Shown here piece after piece: positions 34,877 through 42,589 of a stretch of 64,000 nt of DNA (the stretch's first letter is position 1; every line of letters starts with the position of its first letter). A program made the translations under genes and the position numbers. The stretch is from contig NZ_WBIS01000003.1 in the NCBI RefSeq assembly GCF_009749465.1, positions 269,840 through 333,839 of the forward strand, read 5' to 3'. The notes below the pieces were generated by a model. That model was not told the DNA's origin, did not search any database, and saw only the letters and a program-made list of their open reading frames with translations. The DNA comes from Agromyces terreus. GTDB lineage: Bacteria > Actinomycetota > Actinomycetes > Actinomycetales > Microbacteriaceae.

Positions 34877-36327
34877 GCGCGCTTCCCGTCGGCCGAGGTG
34901 GGGTTGCCCGTTTCGGACTTTTGGCCGACACGCCGTTCGGGCGGCGCTTCGACGCGGCGTGTCGCCCGAATCTCCGAATCCGGCAACCCGCCGGTCGAGG
35001 AGCGAAGCGTCTCGAGACCAGCGTCCCCCCGGCCCAGCGTGCCCAGCAGCTTCTTCACGGCGCCCCGGTAGGCGTCCTTGTTCACGTAGTACGACATGCG
35101 CTCGAGCCCGAGGTACTTGTATCCGCCGCTGAGGTCGGGCCACGCGGCATCCGCCCTCGAACGGAATGCGGCCGCGGCCTGCGGGTCGCGCGCGACCGCG
35201 GCGAGGTAGGCGGCGATGAGCTCGGCCTGCTCCGCCCGTCCCTGCCAGCCGATGCCCGAGGCCTCGATCATGCCGAGCACGAACACGCCGTTGAATGCGG
35301 GCGGGAAGATGTTGAGGTAGAGCTTCGGCGACGCGGCCGTCCAGTTCAGGTGGGCGCGGTCGATGAACGGATAGTCGAGGTGGTATCCGGTGGCGAGCAT
35401 GACGAGGTCGTACTCGCCCGAGGTGCCGTCGACGAAGTGCACGGTGTGCCCGTCGAACCGGTCGATGTCGGGCACGATGCGCAGGTCGCCCTGCCCGAGG
35501 TGGTTGAGGATCAGCGTGTTCACGATCGGGTGCGACTCGTAGATCTTGTAGTCGGGCTTCGGGAACCCGAATCGCACCGGGTCGCCCGTGAACGCCTGCA
35601 GCACGCGCCTGTCGACGAACTGCTTGATCGGCGCGGGCAGCGGGCGGCCCTGGTTGAGGGTGTCAGCGGGCTTGCCGAAGAGGTAGCGGGGCACGAAGTA
35701 GTAGCCGCGGCGCACCGACATGTCGACGGATGCCGCGTGGTGGACGGCGTCGACGGCGATGTCGCAGCCCGAGTTGCCCGCGCCGATGATGAGCACGCGC
35801 CGGCCGTCGAACACCTTCGCCGACTTGTAGGCGCTCGTGTGCATGATCTCGCCGGCGAACTCGCCGCGGAAGCTCGGCACGTTCGGTTCGGCGAGCGTGC
35901 CGTTCGCGAGCACGACGCCGGAGTACGCGCCGGTGGTCTCGCCGTCGGGGCCGACGGAGGTCACGAGCCATCCGCTCGCCCCCGTCGCGTCGCCGTCGAC
36001 GGGCTCGACCGAGGTCACGCGCGTGTCGAAGCTGAAGTGCTCGCGCAGGCCGAACTCGTCGGCGAAGCCGCGGAAGTACGCGAGCAGCTCGCGGTGTCCG
36101 GGATAGTCGGCGGTCGAGCGCATCGGGTACTCGGCGAACTCGGTCGTCGTGCGGCTCGAGATGAGGTGCGCCGACTCGTACATGGTCGAGCGCGGGTTGT
36201 CGATGTTCCAGAGGCCGCCGACGTCGGGGCCGGCCTCGAATCCGTGGAAGGGGATGCCGGCGCGGCTGAGCGCGCGGGCCCCGGCGAGGCCGGAGGGGCC
36301 CGCTCCGATGAGGGCGATGGGGTTCAC
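34873..36327 (-). CDS. Flavin-containing monooxygenase, with repeat-derived C-terminal tail
   Basis: 484 residues from GTG 36327 (AGGAA upstream). FAD motif GAGPSGL at the N terminus, the FMO signature FAGEIMHTSAY (FxGxxxHxxxY), NADPH loop GAGNSGCDIA, and LATGYHLDYPF. Group B flavoprotein that oxygenates N, S or carbonyl carbon; the substrate is not predictable. The last 45 residues or so, from LETLRSSTGG to the end, are encoded by a REP-like unit (34990-35020) and a second inverted repeat (34927-34970), so the tail appears to have been added by repeat DNA without breaking the frame. Its stop overlaps the symporter start. Confidence 0.88.
   Translation of the reverse strand: MNPIALIGAGPSGLAGARALSRAGIPFHGFEAGPDVGGLWNIDNPRSTMYESAHLISSRTTTEFAEYPMRSTADYPGHRELLAYFRGFADEFGLREHFSFDTRVTSVEPVDGDATGASGWLVTSVGPDGETTGAYSGVVLANGTLAEPNVPSFRGEFAGEIMHTSAYKSAKVFDGRRVLIIGAGNSGCDIAVDAVHHAASVDMSVRRGYYFVPRYLFGKPADTLNQGRPLPAPIKQFVDRRVLQAFTGDPVRFGFPKPDYKIYESHPIVNTLILNHLGQGDLRIVPDIDRFDGHTVHFVDGTSGEYDLVMLATGYHLDYPFIDRAHLNWTAASPKLYLNIFPPAFNGVFVLGMIEASGIGWQGRAEQAELIAAYLAAVARDPQAAAAFRSRADAAWPDLSGGYKYLGLERMSYYVNKDAYRGAVKKLLGTLGRGDAGLETLRSSTGGLPDSEIRATRRVEAPPERRVGQKSETGNPTSADGKRA
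34990..35020. repeat. GGTCGAG-type repeat inside the monooxygenase tail
   Basis: One copy of GGTCGAGGAGCGAAGCGTCT followed by CGAGACCA. On the minus strand it is translated as LETLRSSTGG within the monooxygenase. Same element as 36461-36596. Confidence 0.8.
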
Positions 36328-36460
36328 GTGGTGTTCCTGGTGCTGGGTTCGGGCCGGTGGGGGAGTCGGCTCGGCACGGGCGCACTGCGGCGTCGCGGGC
36401 CGACCCAGCATAAGCGACGAGCGCTCGACTTCCGATCCGGCGGACGCCGCCGGGAGCTCG

Positions 36461-36596
36461 CCGGTCGAGGAGCGAAGCCCGCCGGTCGAGGAGCGAAGCC
36501 CGCCGGTCGAGGAGCGAAGCCCGCCGGTCGAGGAGCGAAGCGTCTCGAGACCAGCGGAGTGGTCTCGAGACGGCGCCGGCGCGCCTCCTCGACCGG
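36461..36596. repeat. GGTCGAGGAGCGAAGC array, four tandem units plus an inverted copy
   Basis: Three perfect 21-bp direct units starting at 36461, 36482 and 36503 and a fourth (36524) that runs on into GTCTCGAGACC, then 8 bp, then an inverted copy (36561-36596) starting GGTCTCGAGAC and ending CTCCTCGACCGG. This is most of the 324 bp between the divergent monooxygenase and pta genes. There are no spacers, so it is not CRISPR. The whole could fold as a large hairpin. The pta promoter box follows at 36640. Confidence 0.8.
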
Positions 36597-36651
36597 GGCC
36601 TCGCGGGAGACTCCCAGTCCGGTGCCGGATGCCGCGCAATAGGCTGGTCGC

Positions 36652-38817
36652 GTGGCCCACCGCATCTACATCTGCTCTGCCGAAGGCAACACCGGAAAGT
36701 CCACGGTCGCGCTCGGCGCCCTCGACACGCTCACGAGGCGTGCGACCCGGGTGGGCGTGTTCCGCCCGATCGCGCGGTCGACCGACGAACGCGACTACGT
36801 GCTCGACCTGCTGCTCGCCCACGACGCCGTCGTGCCGCTGGCCTATGAAGAGGCCATCGGCGTCGACTACGATGCCGTGCACGCGAACCCCGATGAGGCG
36901 CTCGCCGAGATCGTGCGGCGCTTCAAGGCCGTCGAGGACCGCTGCGACGCCGTGGTCATCATCGGTTCCGACTTCACCGACGTCGGCAGCCCGACCGAGC
37001 TCGCCTACAATGCGCGCATCGCGGCGAACCTCGGCGCCCCGGTGCTGCTCGTGCTCGGCGGCCGGGTCGGCGGCGGGCGCCCGCGCGCCGAGCACATCGG
37101 CCATGCCGAGGCCCGCACGCCCGACGAGCTCGTGCAGCTCGCCGATCTCGCGGTCGACGAACTTGCCCGCGAGCATGCGAGCCTGCTCGGCGTCGTCGTC
37201 AACCGGGCCGACGCCGATCGTCTCGACGAGATCGTCGACGCCGTGCGTCCCGTCATGCGGCGCGTGCCCGCGCACGAGGCGGCCGGCCACGACGACCGGG
37301 GCGCGGCGACCGTCGGGGTGTGGGCGATCCCCGAAGACCAGGTGCTCGTCGCGCCGTCGATGCGCTCGATCATGCAGGCCGTCGAGGGCGAGCTGTACGC
37401 GGGCGACCCCGACCTGCTCGACCGCGAGGCCCTCGGCGTCGTGATCGCGGCCATGTCGATGGAGAACGTGCTGACCCGGCTCATCGAGGGCTCGGTCGTG
37501 CTCGTGCCCGCTGATCGCAGCGAGGTGCTCATCGGCGTGCTCACCGCGCACGCCTCGGCGACCTTCCCCTCGATCTCGGGCATCGTCCTCGTCGGGGGGT
37601 TCCCGCTCGCCGAGCAGGTCGAGCGGCTGGTCGAGGGCCTGCGGGGCGGCCTGCCGATCATCCGCACCGACCTCGGCAGCTACGACACCGCGGTCGCCGT
37701 CACGCAGACGCGCGGTCGGCTCGCGGCCGAGTCGCAGCGCAAGCGCGACACGGCCCTCTCGCTGTTCGAGAAGCACATCGACGGGCAGGCGCTGCTCGAC
37801 CTGCTCGACGTCGCCACGCCCGAGGTGGTCACGCCGCTCATGTTCGAGTACGGCCTGCTCGAACGTGCCCGCAGCGCGCGCAAGCACATCGTGCTGCCCG
37901 AGGGGTACGACGACCGGGTGCTGCGTGCCGCGGCGACCCTGCTCGCGCGCGACGTCGCCGACCTCACGATCCTCGGCGAAGAGATCGAGGTGCGCTCGCG
38001 CGCCATCGGGCTCGGCCTCGACATCTCGCGTGCGACGGTGCTCTCCAACCACGACTTCGTCTACGTCACGCGGTTCGCCGAGGAGTACCAGCGCCGCCGC
38101 GCGCACAAGGGCGTGACGCTCGAGCAGGCGCGCGAGACCGTGCAGGACGTGTCGTACTTCGGCACGATGATGGTCGAGCTCGGCCTCGCCGACGGCATGG
38201 TCTCGGGTGCGATGCACACGACGGCCCACACGATCCGCCCGTCGTTCGAGATCGTGAAGACGAAGCCCGGGGTCGAGGTCGTCTCGAGCGTGTTCCTCAT
38301 GGCGCTCGCCGATCGCGTGCTCGTCTACGGCGACTGCGCCGTGGTGCCCGATCCCACGGCCGAGCAACTCGCCGACATCGCGATCTCGTCGGCGCTCACG
38401 GCGGCGCAGTTCGGCATCGAACCGCGGGTGGCGATGCTCTCGTACTCCACGGGCGAGTCCGGTTCGGGCGCCGACGTCGACAAGGTGCGCCGGGCCACGG
38501 CGCTCGTGCGCGAGCGGGCGCCCGAGCTCGCCGTCGAGGGGCCGATCCAGTACGACGCGGCCGCCGACGCCGCGGTGGCGCGAACGAAGCTGCCCGAGTC
38601 CGATGTGGCGGGGCGGGCGACGGTGTTCATCTTCCCCGACCTCAACACGGGCAACAACACGTACAAGGCGGTGCAGCGTTCCGCGGGGGCGGTGGCGATC
38701 GGCCCGGTGCTCCAGGGCCTCAACAAGCCCGTGAACGATCTCTCGAGAGGGGCCCTCGTGCAGGACATCGTGAACACCGTCGCGATCACGGCGATCCAGG
38801 CGGCGGATGCCTCGTGA
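36652..38817 (+). CDS. pta: Phosphate acetyltransferase (long form)
   Basis: 721 residues from GTG 36652; TAGGCT (36640-36645) ends 6 nt before it, so the mRNA is probably leaderless. N-terminal BioD-like P-loop domain (SAEGNTGKSTVALG, about 1-210), a central DRTGG domain (about 230-350) and the catalytic PTA/PTB domain (about 400-715; HIVLPEGYDDRVLRAA, SYSTGESGSGADVDKVR, FPDLNTGNNTYKAVQRSAG). Interconverts acetyl-CoA and acetyl phosphate. The regulatory N-terminal domains match the long enzyme of enterobacteria and actinomycetes. ackA overlaps the end by 4 bp. Confidence 0.96.
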   Translation: MAHRIYICSAEGNTGKSTVALGALDTLTRRATRVGVFRPIARSTDERDYVLDLLLAHDAVVPLAYEEAIGVDYDAVHANPDEALAEIVRRFKAVEDRCDAVVIIGSDFTDVGSPTELAYNARIAANLGAPVLLVLGGRVGGGRPRAEHIGHAEARTPDELVQLADLAVDELAREHASLLGVVVNRADADRLDEIVDAVRPVMRRVPAHEAAGHDDRGAATVGVWAIPEDQVLVAPSMRSIMQAVEGELYAGDPDLLDREALGVVIAAMSMENVLTRLIEGSVVLVPADRSEVLIGVLTAHASATFPSISGIVLVGGFPLAEQVERLVEGLRGGLPIIRTDLGSYDTAVAVTQTRGRLAAESQRKRDTALSLFEKHIDGQALLDLLDVATPEVVTPLMFEYGLLERARSARKHIVLPEGYDDRVLRAAATLLARDVADLTILGEEIEVRSRAIGLGLDISRATVLSNHDFVYVTRFAEEYQRRRAHKGVTLEQARETVQDVSYFGTMMVELGLADGMVSGAMHTTAHTIRPSFEIVKTKPGVEVVSSVFLMALADRVLVYGDCAVVPDPTAEQLADIAISSALTAAQFGIEPRVAMLSYSTGESGSGADVDKVRRATALVRERAPELAVEGPIQYDAAADAAVARTKLPESDVAGRATVFIFPDLNTGNNTYKAVQRSAGAVAIGPVLQGLNKPVNDLSRGALVQDIVNTVAITAIQAADAS

Positions 38818-40016
38818 GCGTCGTCCTCGTCGTCAACTCGGGCTCCTCGTCGCTGAAGTACCAGCTCATCGACGTCGAACGGTCCGAGACCCTGGCGAGC
38901 GGACTCGTCGAGCGCATCGGCCGCGGCACGGGGCACGCGAGGCACCGCGTCGAGGGCGCCGGTGCGGGGGCCGAGCGGGAGTCCGACGTCGACGTGCCCG
39001 ACCACGGCGCCGCGTTCGCGGTGATGCTCGAGGCGTTCGCCGAGCACGGCCCCTCGCTCGAGCAGCACGCCCCGATCGCGGTCGGACACCGCGTCGTGCA
39101 GGGCGGTGCGCGCTTCTTCGAGCCGACCGTCGTCACCGACCTCGTGAAGATCAACATCGACGAGCTCTCGGTGCTCGCGCCGCTGCACAATCCGGCCAAC
39201 CTCGCCGGCATCCGCGCGGCCGAGCGGGCGTTCCCGTCGGTCCCGCACGTCGCCGTCTTCGACACGGCGTTCCACCAGACCATGCCGCCCGCGGCATACA
39301 CGTACGCCATCGATCGCGAGCTCGCCGAGCGGCATCGGGTGCGCCGCTACGGATTCCACGGCACCTCCCACCGGTTCGTCTCCCGTGCGGCGGCCGAGTT
39401 CCTCGGGGAGCCGGTCGAGGCGCTGCGCCTCATCGTGCTGCACCTCGGCAACGGGGCGTCCGCCTGCGCGGTCGCCGAGGGGCGTTCGGTCGACACGAGC
39501 ATGGGCATGACCCCGCTCGAGGGACTCGTCATGGGCACGCGCTCGGGCGATATCGATCCCGCCGTGCTGCTGCACCTGCAGCGCCGTGCCGGACTCGACG
39601 CCGATGCGACCGACCGACTGCTCAACTCGAAGAGCGGCATCCTCGGCCTCAGCGGGCATGCCGACATGCGCGAGCTCGAGGCGGCCCGCGCGGTCGGCGA
39701 CGAGGCATCCGTCGTCGCATTCGACGTGTACGCGCACCGCATCCGTTCGTACGTCGGCGCCTACGCCGCGCAGCTCGGCCGGGTCGACGCGATCGTGTTC
39801 ACCGCCGGCGTCGGCGAGAACTCGGCGACCGTGCGCACCGCGGCGCTCGACGGGCTCGAATGGTTCGGCGTCGAGCTCGACGCGGAGCGCAACGCGTCGC
39901 CCGAGCGCGGCGCCCGGCGCATCTCGACCGACGCCTCCCGCACCGCGGTGCTCGTGGTGCCGACGAACGAGGAGCTCGAGATCGCCCGTCAGACGCTCGA
40001 GGTCGTGCGGGCGTAG
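38814..40016 (+). CDS. ackA: Acetate kinase
   Basis: 400 residues from a GTG that overlaps the pta stop (GTGA). ASKHA fold: VVNSGSSSLKYQLID at the N terminus, FDTAFHQTMP, RYGFHGTSHRFVS, HLGNGASACAV, DTSMGMTPLEGLVMGTRSGD and FTAGVGENSATVR near the end. Converts acetyl phosphate and ADP to acetate and ATP. With pta it forms the overflow or acetate-use pathway. Downstream are a C-rich run and a long hairpin at 40084. Confidence 0.97.
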   Translation: MSVVLVVNSGSSSLKYQLIDVERSETLASGLVERIGRGTGHARHRVEGAGAGAERESDVDVPDHGAAFAVMLEAFAEHGPSLEQHAPIAVGHRVVQGGARFFEPTVVTDLVKINIDELSVLAPLHNPANLAGIRAAERAFPSVPHVAVFDTAFHQTMPPAAYTYAIDRELAERHRVRRYGFHGTSHRFVSRAAAEFLGEPVEALRLIVLHLGNGASACAVAEGRSVDTSMGMTPLEGLVMGTRSGDIDPAVLLHLQRRAGLDADATDRLLNSKSGILGLSGHADMRELEAARAVGDEASVVAFDVYAHRIRSYVGAYAAQLGRVDAIVFTAGVGENSATVRTAALDGLEWFGVELDAERNASPERGARRISTDASRTAVLVVPTNEELEIARQTLEVVRA

Positions 40017-40083
40017 CGCCCCCCCCGCCCCGCCCCGCCCGCGCCGCCCGCCCGTCGCGGGTGCCCCCGCGCAAGCCCCACCC

Positions 40084-40140
40084 GGATCGGCGCCTGAGTG
40101 CGGATTCGGTGGCACCGATTCGGCACTCAGGCGCCGATCC
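40084..40140. terminator. Long nested hairpin between ackA and the ArsR-type gene
   Basis: GGATCGGCGCCTGAGTGC (40084-40101) pairs perfectly with GCACTCAGGCGCCGATCC (40123-40140). The 21-nt loop contains a further palindrome, TCGGTG-G-CACCGA. It is an effective terminator candidate for pta-ackA and sits 19 bp before the next promoter. Confidence 0.65.
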
Positions 40141-40158
40141 GCCGATGTGCAAGAAACA

Positions 40159-40187
40159 TTGCGCAAGAGTTCTTGTTGAATTACGAT
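40159..40187 (+). promoter_or_regulatory. Promoter and operator of the ArsR-type regulator
   Basis: TTGCGC (40159-40164), 17 bp, TACGAT (40182-40187). Transcription would start near 40195, at the ATG of the regulator, so the mRNA is leaderless. CAAGAGTTCTTG (40164-40175), a palindrome with a 2-bp centre, fills the spacer and is a likely site for autoregulation. Confidence 0.65.
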
Positions 40188-40194
40188 GGGCGGC

Positions 40195-40803
40195 ATGACC
40201 GAGTCCGAGAAGGCCGCGGCCCGCGGCGCAGACCGTCGCATCGACGTCCACGACGCGGGCTCCATGCGGGCGCTCGCGCATCCGCTGCGGCTGCGCATCC
40301 TCGGCCTGCTGCGCACGTCGGGTCCGCACTCGGTGGGCATGCTCGTCGAGGCGACGGGCGCGGCATCCGGCTCGGTCAGCTACCACCTGGGCACGCTCGC
40401 CAAGCATGGTTTCGTGGTGCCGGCGCCCGAGCGCGAGCGCGACGGTCGCGAGCGCTGGTGGAAGTCGGCGCACGAGATGACCGTCATGCACTCCGAGGAG
40501 TTCCTCGGTGACCCCGAACGACGCGAGGCGTCCGAGGCGATGCGGCGCACGGTGCTCGAGTCCTATCACCGCGAGCTCCTCGCCGCGCTCGACGCCGAGA
40601 TCTCGCTCGACCCCGCATGGGTCGCCGCGTCCGATTCGAGCGACGCGGGCGCTCACCTCACGATCGACGAGATGCGCGAGCTCGCGGCCGAGCTCGACGC
40701 CGTCCGCGAGAAGTGGTGGGCGCTCGGCCGCGGGCGCGAACCGCGGCCCGAGACCCGCCTCGTGCGGTGGATCACGCATGTCTTCCCGAAGTCCGAGCGA
40801 TGA
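40195..40803 (+). CDS. ArsR-type winged-helix transcriptional regulator
   Basis: 202 residues from ATG 40195 (a second ATG at 40186 is in frame but lies across the -10 box). Winged helix at about 20-95: MRALAHPLRLRILGLLRTSG, then ATGAASGSVSYHLGTLAKHGFV as the recognition helix region. No cysteine metal site is visible. The C-terminal half is helical with acidic patches. It overlaps the next gene, an MFS exporter, by 4 bp and probably represses it in response to a toxic compound. Confidence 0.87.
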   Translation: MTESEKAAARGADRRIDVHDAGSMRALAHPLRLRILGLLRTSGPHSVGMLVEATGAASGSVSYHLGTLAKHGFVVPAPERERDGRERWWKSAHEMTVMHSEEFLGDPERREASEAMRRTVLESYHRELLAALDAEISLDPAWVAASDSSDAGAHLTIDEMRELAAELDAVREKWWALGRGREPRPETRLVRWITHVFPKSER

Positions 40804-42059
40804 GCGATCCGGCCGACCGGCGACGCCTGCCGATCCTCGCGCTGTTCACGGCGCAGTTCTTCTCGCTGTCGGGCAATGCGATCGCGCTCATCGCGATCCC
40901 GATCATCGCGCTGCAGCAGACCGGGTCGCCGCTCGCGGCGGGGGTGGCCGGCGTGTTCGCGACCGTTCCGCTCGTGATCGGCGGGGCGTTCGGCGGGGTG
41001 CTCGTCGACCGGTTCGGCTACCGCCTGTCGAGCATCGTCGCCGACCTCGCGAGCGGGCTCACGGTCGTGGCGATCCCGGTGCTCGCGGCCACGGTCGGTC
41101 TCCATTTCGGGGCGCTGTTGGCGCTGGTGTTCCTCGGGGGGCTGCTCGACCCGCCCGGTGACACGGCCAAGACGGTGCTCGTGCCCGACCTCGCCGCCCT
41201 CGCGCGCATGCCGCTGGCCCGCGCCGCGGGCGTGCAATCGACGGTGCAGCGCACGGCGACGATGATCGGGGCGGGCATCGCCGGGGCCGCGGTCGCGCTC
41301 GCCGGGCCGATGCCGGCGCTCCTGTTCGACGCGGCCGGGTTCCTCGTCTCCGCGCTGCTCGTCCTCGCGTTCGTGCCGAGGGCGGCCGTCGCAGCCACAG
41401 AGGCGGGCGACGAGCACGATCCGTCGGCGAGCGGTTTCGTGGCCGGCATCCGCTTCATGGTGCGTTCGCCGCTGCTGCTCGCCGTGGTGCTGCTCGTGAC
41501 GCTGACGAACGCGATCGACGCGGCCGGCATGACGGTCCTGAAGCCCGTGTACGCGACCGAGGTGCTCGGCGAGCCGGCCCTGCTCGGCGGCATGATCGCC
41601 TGCTTCGCCGGGGGAGCGCTCACGGGCTCGGCGGCCTTCGGGTGGTTCGGGCACCGATGGTCGGGCCGGGTGATGTTCGCGGTCTGCTTCATGCTCGCGG
41701 GCGGTCCGCCGTATCTCACGATGGCGCTCGGAGCCCCGCTTCCGGTGCTGTTCGCGGTGCTCGTCGCCTCGGGTCTCGCCGCCGGCATGCTGAACCCGAT
41801 GATCGCCACCGCGATGTACCGGGAGGTGCCCGACGGCATGCGCGCCAGGGTCTTCGGGGCGATGACCGCGGGCGTGGCGGCGTCGATGCCGCTCGGTGCG
41901 CTGCTCGGGGGCCTCGCGGTCGAGCACCTCGGGCTCGTGCCCACCCTCGTCGGGGCGGGATGCCTCTATCTCGCGCTCGGCGCCTCGCCGCTGTTCGTCC
42001 GTGCGTTCGAGGGGCTCTCGCACGCGTCGTCGCCGGAGCCGGTGCCAGTCGAGGCCTGA
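40800..42059 (+). CDS. MFS transporter, EntS/macrolide-exporter-like
   Basis: 419 residues, about 12 membrane segments. An early loop reads GGVLVDRFGYRLSSIVAD (the MFS loop 2-3 motif), and the protein resembles the MFS_3-type exporters of siderophores and drugs. It starts by ATGA overlap with the upstream ArsR-type regulator, a common arrangement for a regulated efflux pump. Substrate unknown. Two 18-bp palindromes follow the stop. Confidence 0.87.
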   Translation: MSDPADRRRLPILALFTAQFFSLSGNAIALIAIPIIALQQTGSPLAAGVAGVFATVPLVIGGAFGGVLVDRFGYRLSSIVADLASGLTVVAIPVLAATVGLHFGALLALVFLGGLLDPPGDTAKTVLVPDLAALARMPLARAAGVQSTVQRTATMIGAGIAGAAVALAGPMPALLFDAAGFLVSALLVLAFVPRAAVAATEAGDEHDPSASGFVAGIRFMVRSPLLLAVVLLVTLTNAIDAAGMTVLKPVYATEVLGEPALLGGMIACFAGGALTGSAAFGWFGHRWSGRVMFAVCFMLAGGPPYLTMALGAPLPVLFAVLVASGLAAGMLNPMIATAMYREVPDGMRARVFGAMTAGVAASMPLGALLGGLAVEHLGLVPTLVGAGCLYLALGASPLFVRAFEGLSHASSPEPVPVEA

Positions 42060-42060
42060 G

Positions 42061-42110
42061 CGGATGCCGCGGCATCCGGAGTTCGGGCGGTGCGGATGCC
42101 GCGGCATCCG
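42061..42110. repeat. Two copies of an 18-bp perfect palindrome
   Basis: CGGATGCCGCGGCATCCG occurs at 42061-42078 and again at 42093-42110, in the 77-bp gap between convergent genes. It is built from the heptamer GGATGCC and its complement, which are unusually frequent across this window. Possibly a bidirectional terminator. Confidence 0.7.
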
Positions 42111-42136
42111 CTCGCGCTCGGATCGAGGACGCCGGC

Positions 42137-42511
42137 TCAGCGCACGTGGCGCGCGCAGTCGATGCAGAGCTCGGCGGTGGGCCGCGCGTCGAGGCGGGCG
42201 ACCGTGATGCGGGACCCGCAGTTCGTGCAGAAGCCGTAGGTGCCGTCGGCGATGCGCGCGAGCGCGTGCTCGATGTCGGCGAGCTCGGCGCGGACGTCGG
42301 CCAGCACGGCGGTGCGCTGCGACCACTCCTGGGTCATCGTCGGGCCTTCCGGATCGTGCTCGTCGTCGGCCGTGGCATCCGTCCGCGCGATGCGGACCTC
42401 GGTCATCGCATCGTCGAACTCGGCGAGGCGCTGCTCGGCATCGGCGCGCTCGGCGCGGAGCCTGGCCTCGAACCTCGTGAGCTGAGCCGGTGTCATCGTC
42501 GTCGCCGTCAT
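42137..42511 (-). CDS. DksA/TraR-type zinc-finger protein
   Basis: 124 residues from ATG 42511 with AAGGGGGA upstream. Coiled-coil N-terminal part (LTRFEARLRAERADAEQRLAEFDDAM) and a C-terminal C4 zinc finger: CTNCGSRI, then CIDCARHV. DksA-like proteins act at the secondary channel of RNA polymerase. Actinomycete members of this size often lack the acidic coiled-coil tip, and their role is little known. Convergent with the MFS gene, divergent from dnaX. Confidence 0.88.
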   Translation of the reverse strand: MTATTMTPAQLTRFEARLRAERADAEQRLAEFDDAMTEVRIARTDATADDEHDPEGPTMTQEWSQRTAVLADVRAELADIEHALARIADGTYGFCTNCGSRITVARLDARPTAELCIDCARHVR

Positions 42512-42589
42512 GCGTCCCCCTTCGGTCACCGCATGCTACGCCAGCGGATGCCGGTTCCAGTGTCGGACGCGGCAACTAACATGGAGCCC

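Noticed and set aside
36461..36596. Possible CRISPR array (four regular repeats)
   Set aside because: Units are directly joined with no spacers and the same unit occurs singly elsewhere; it is a REP-type array.
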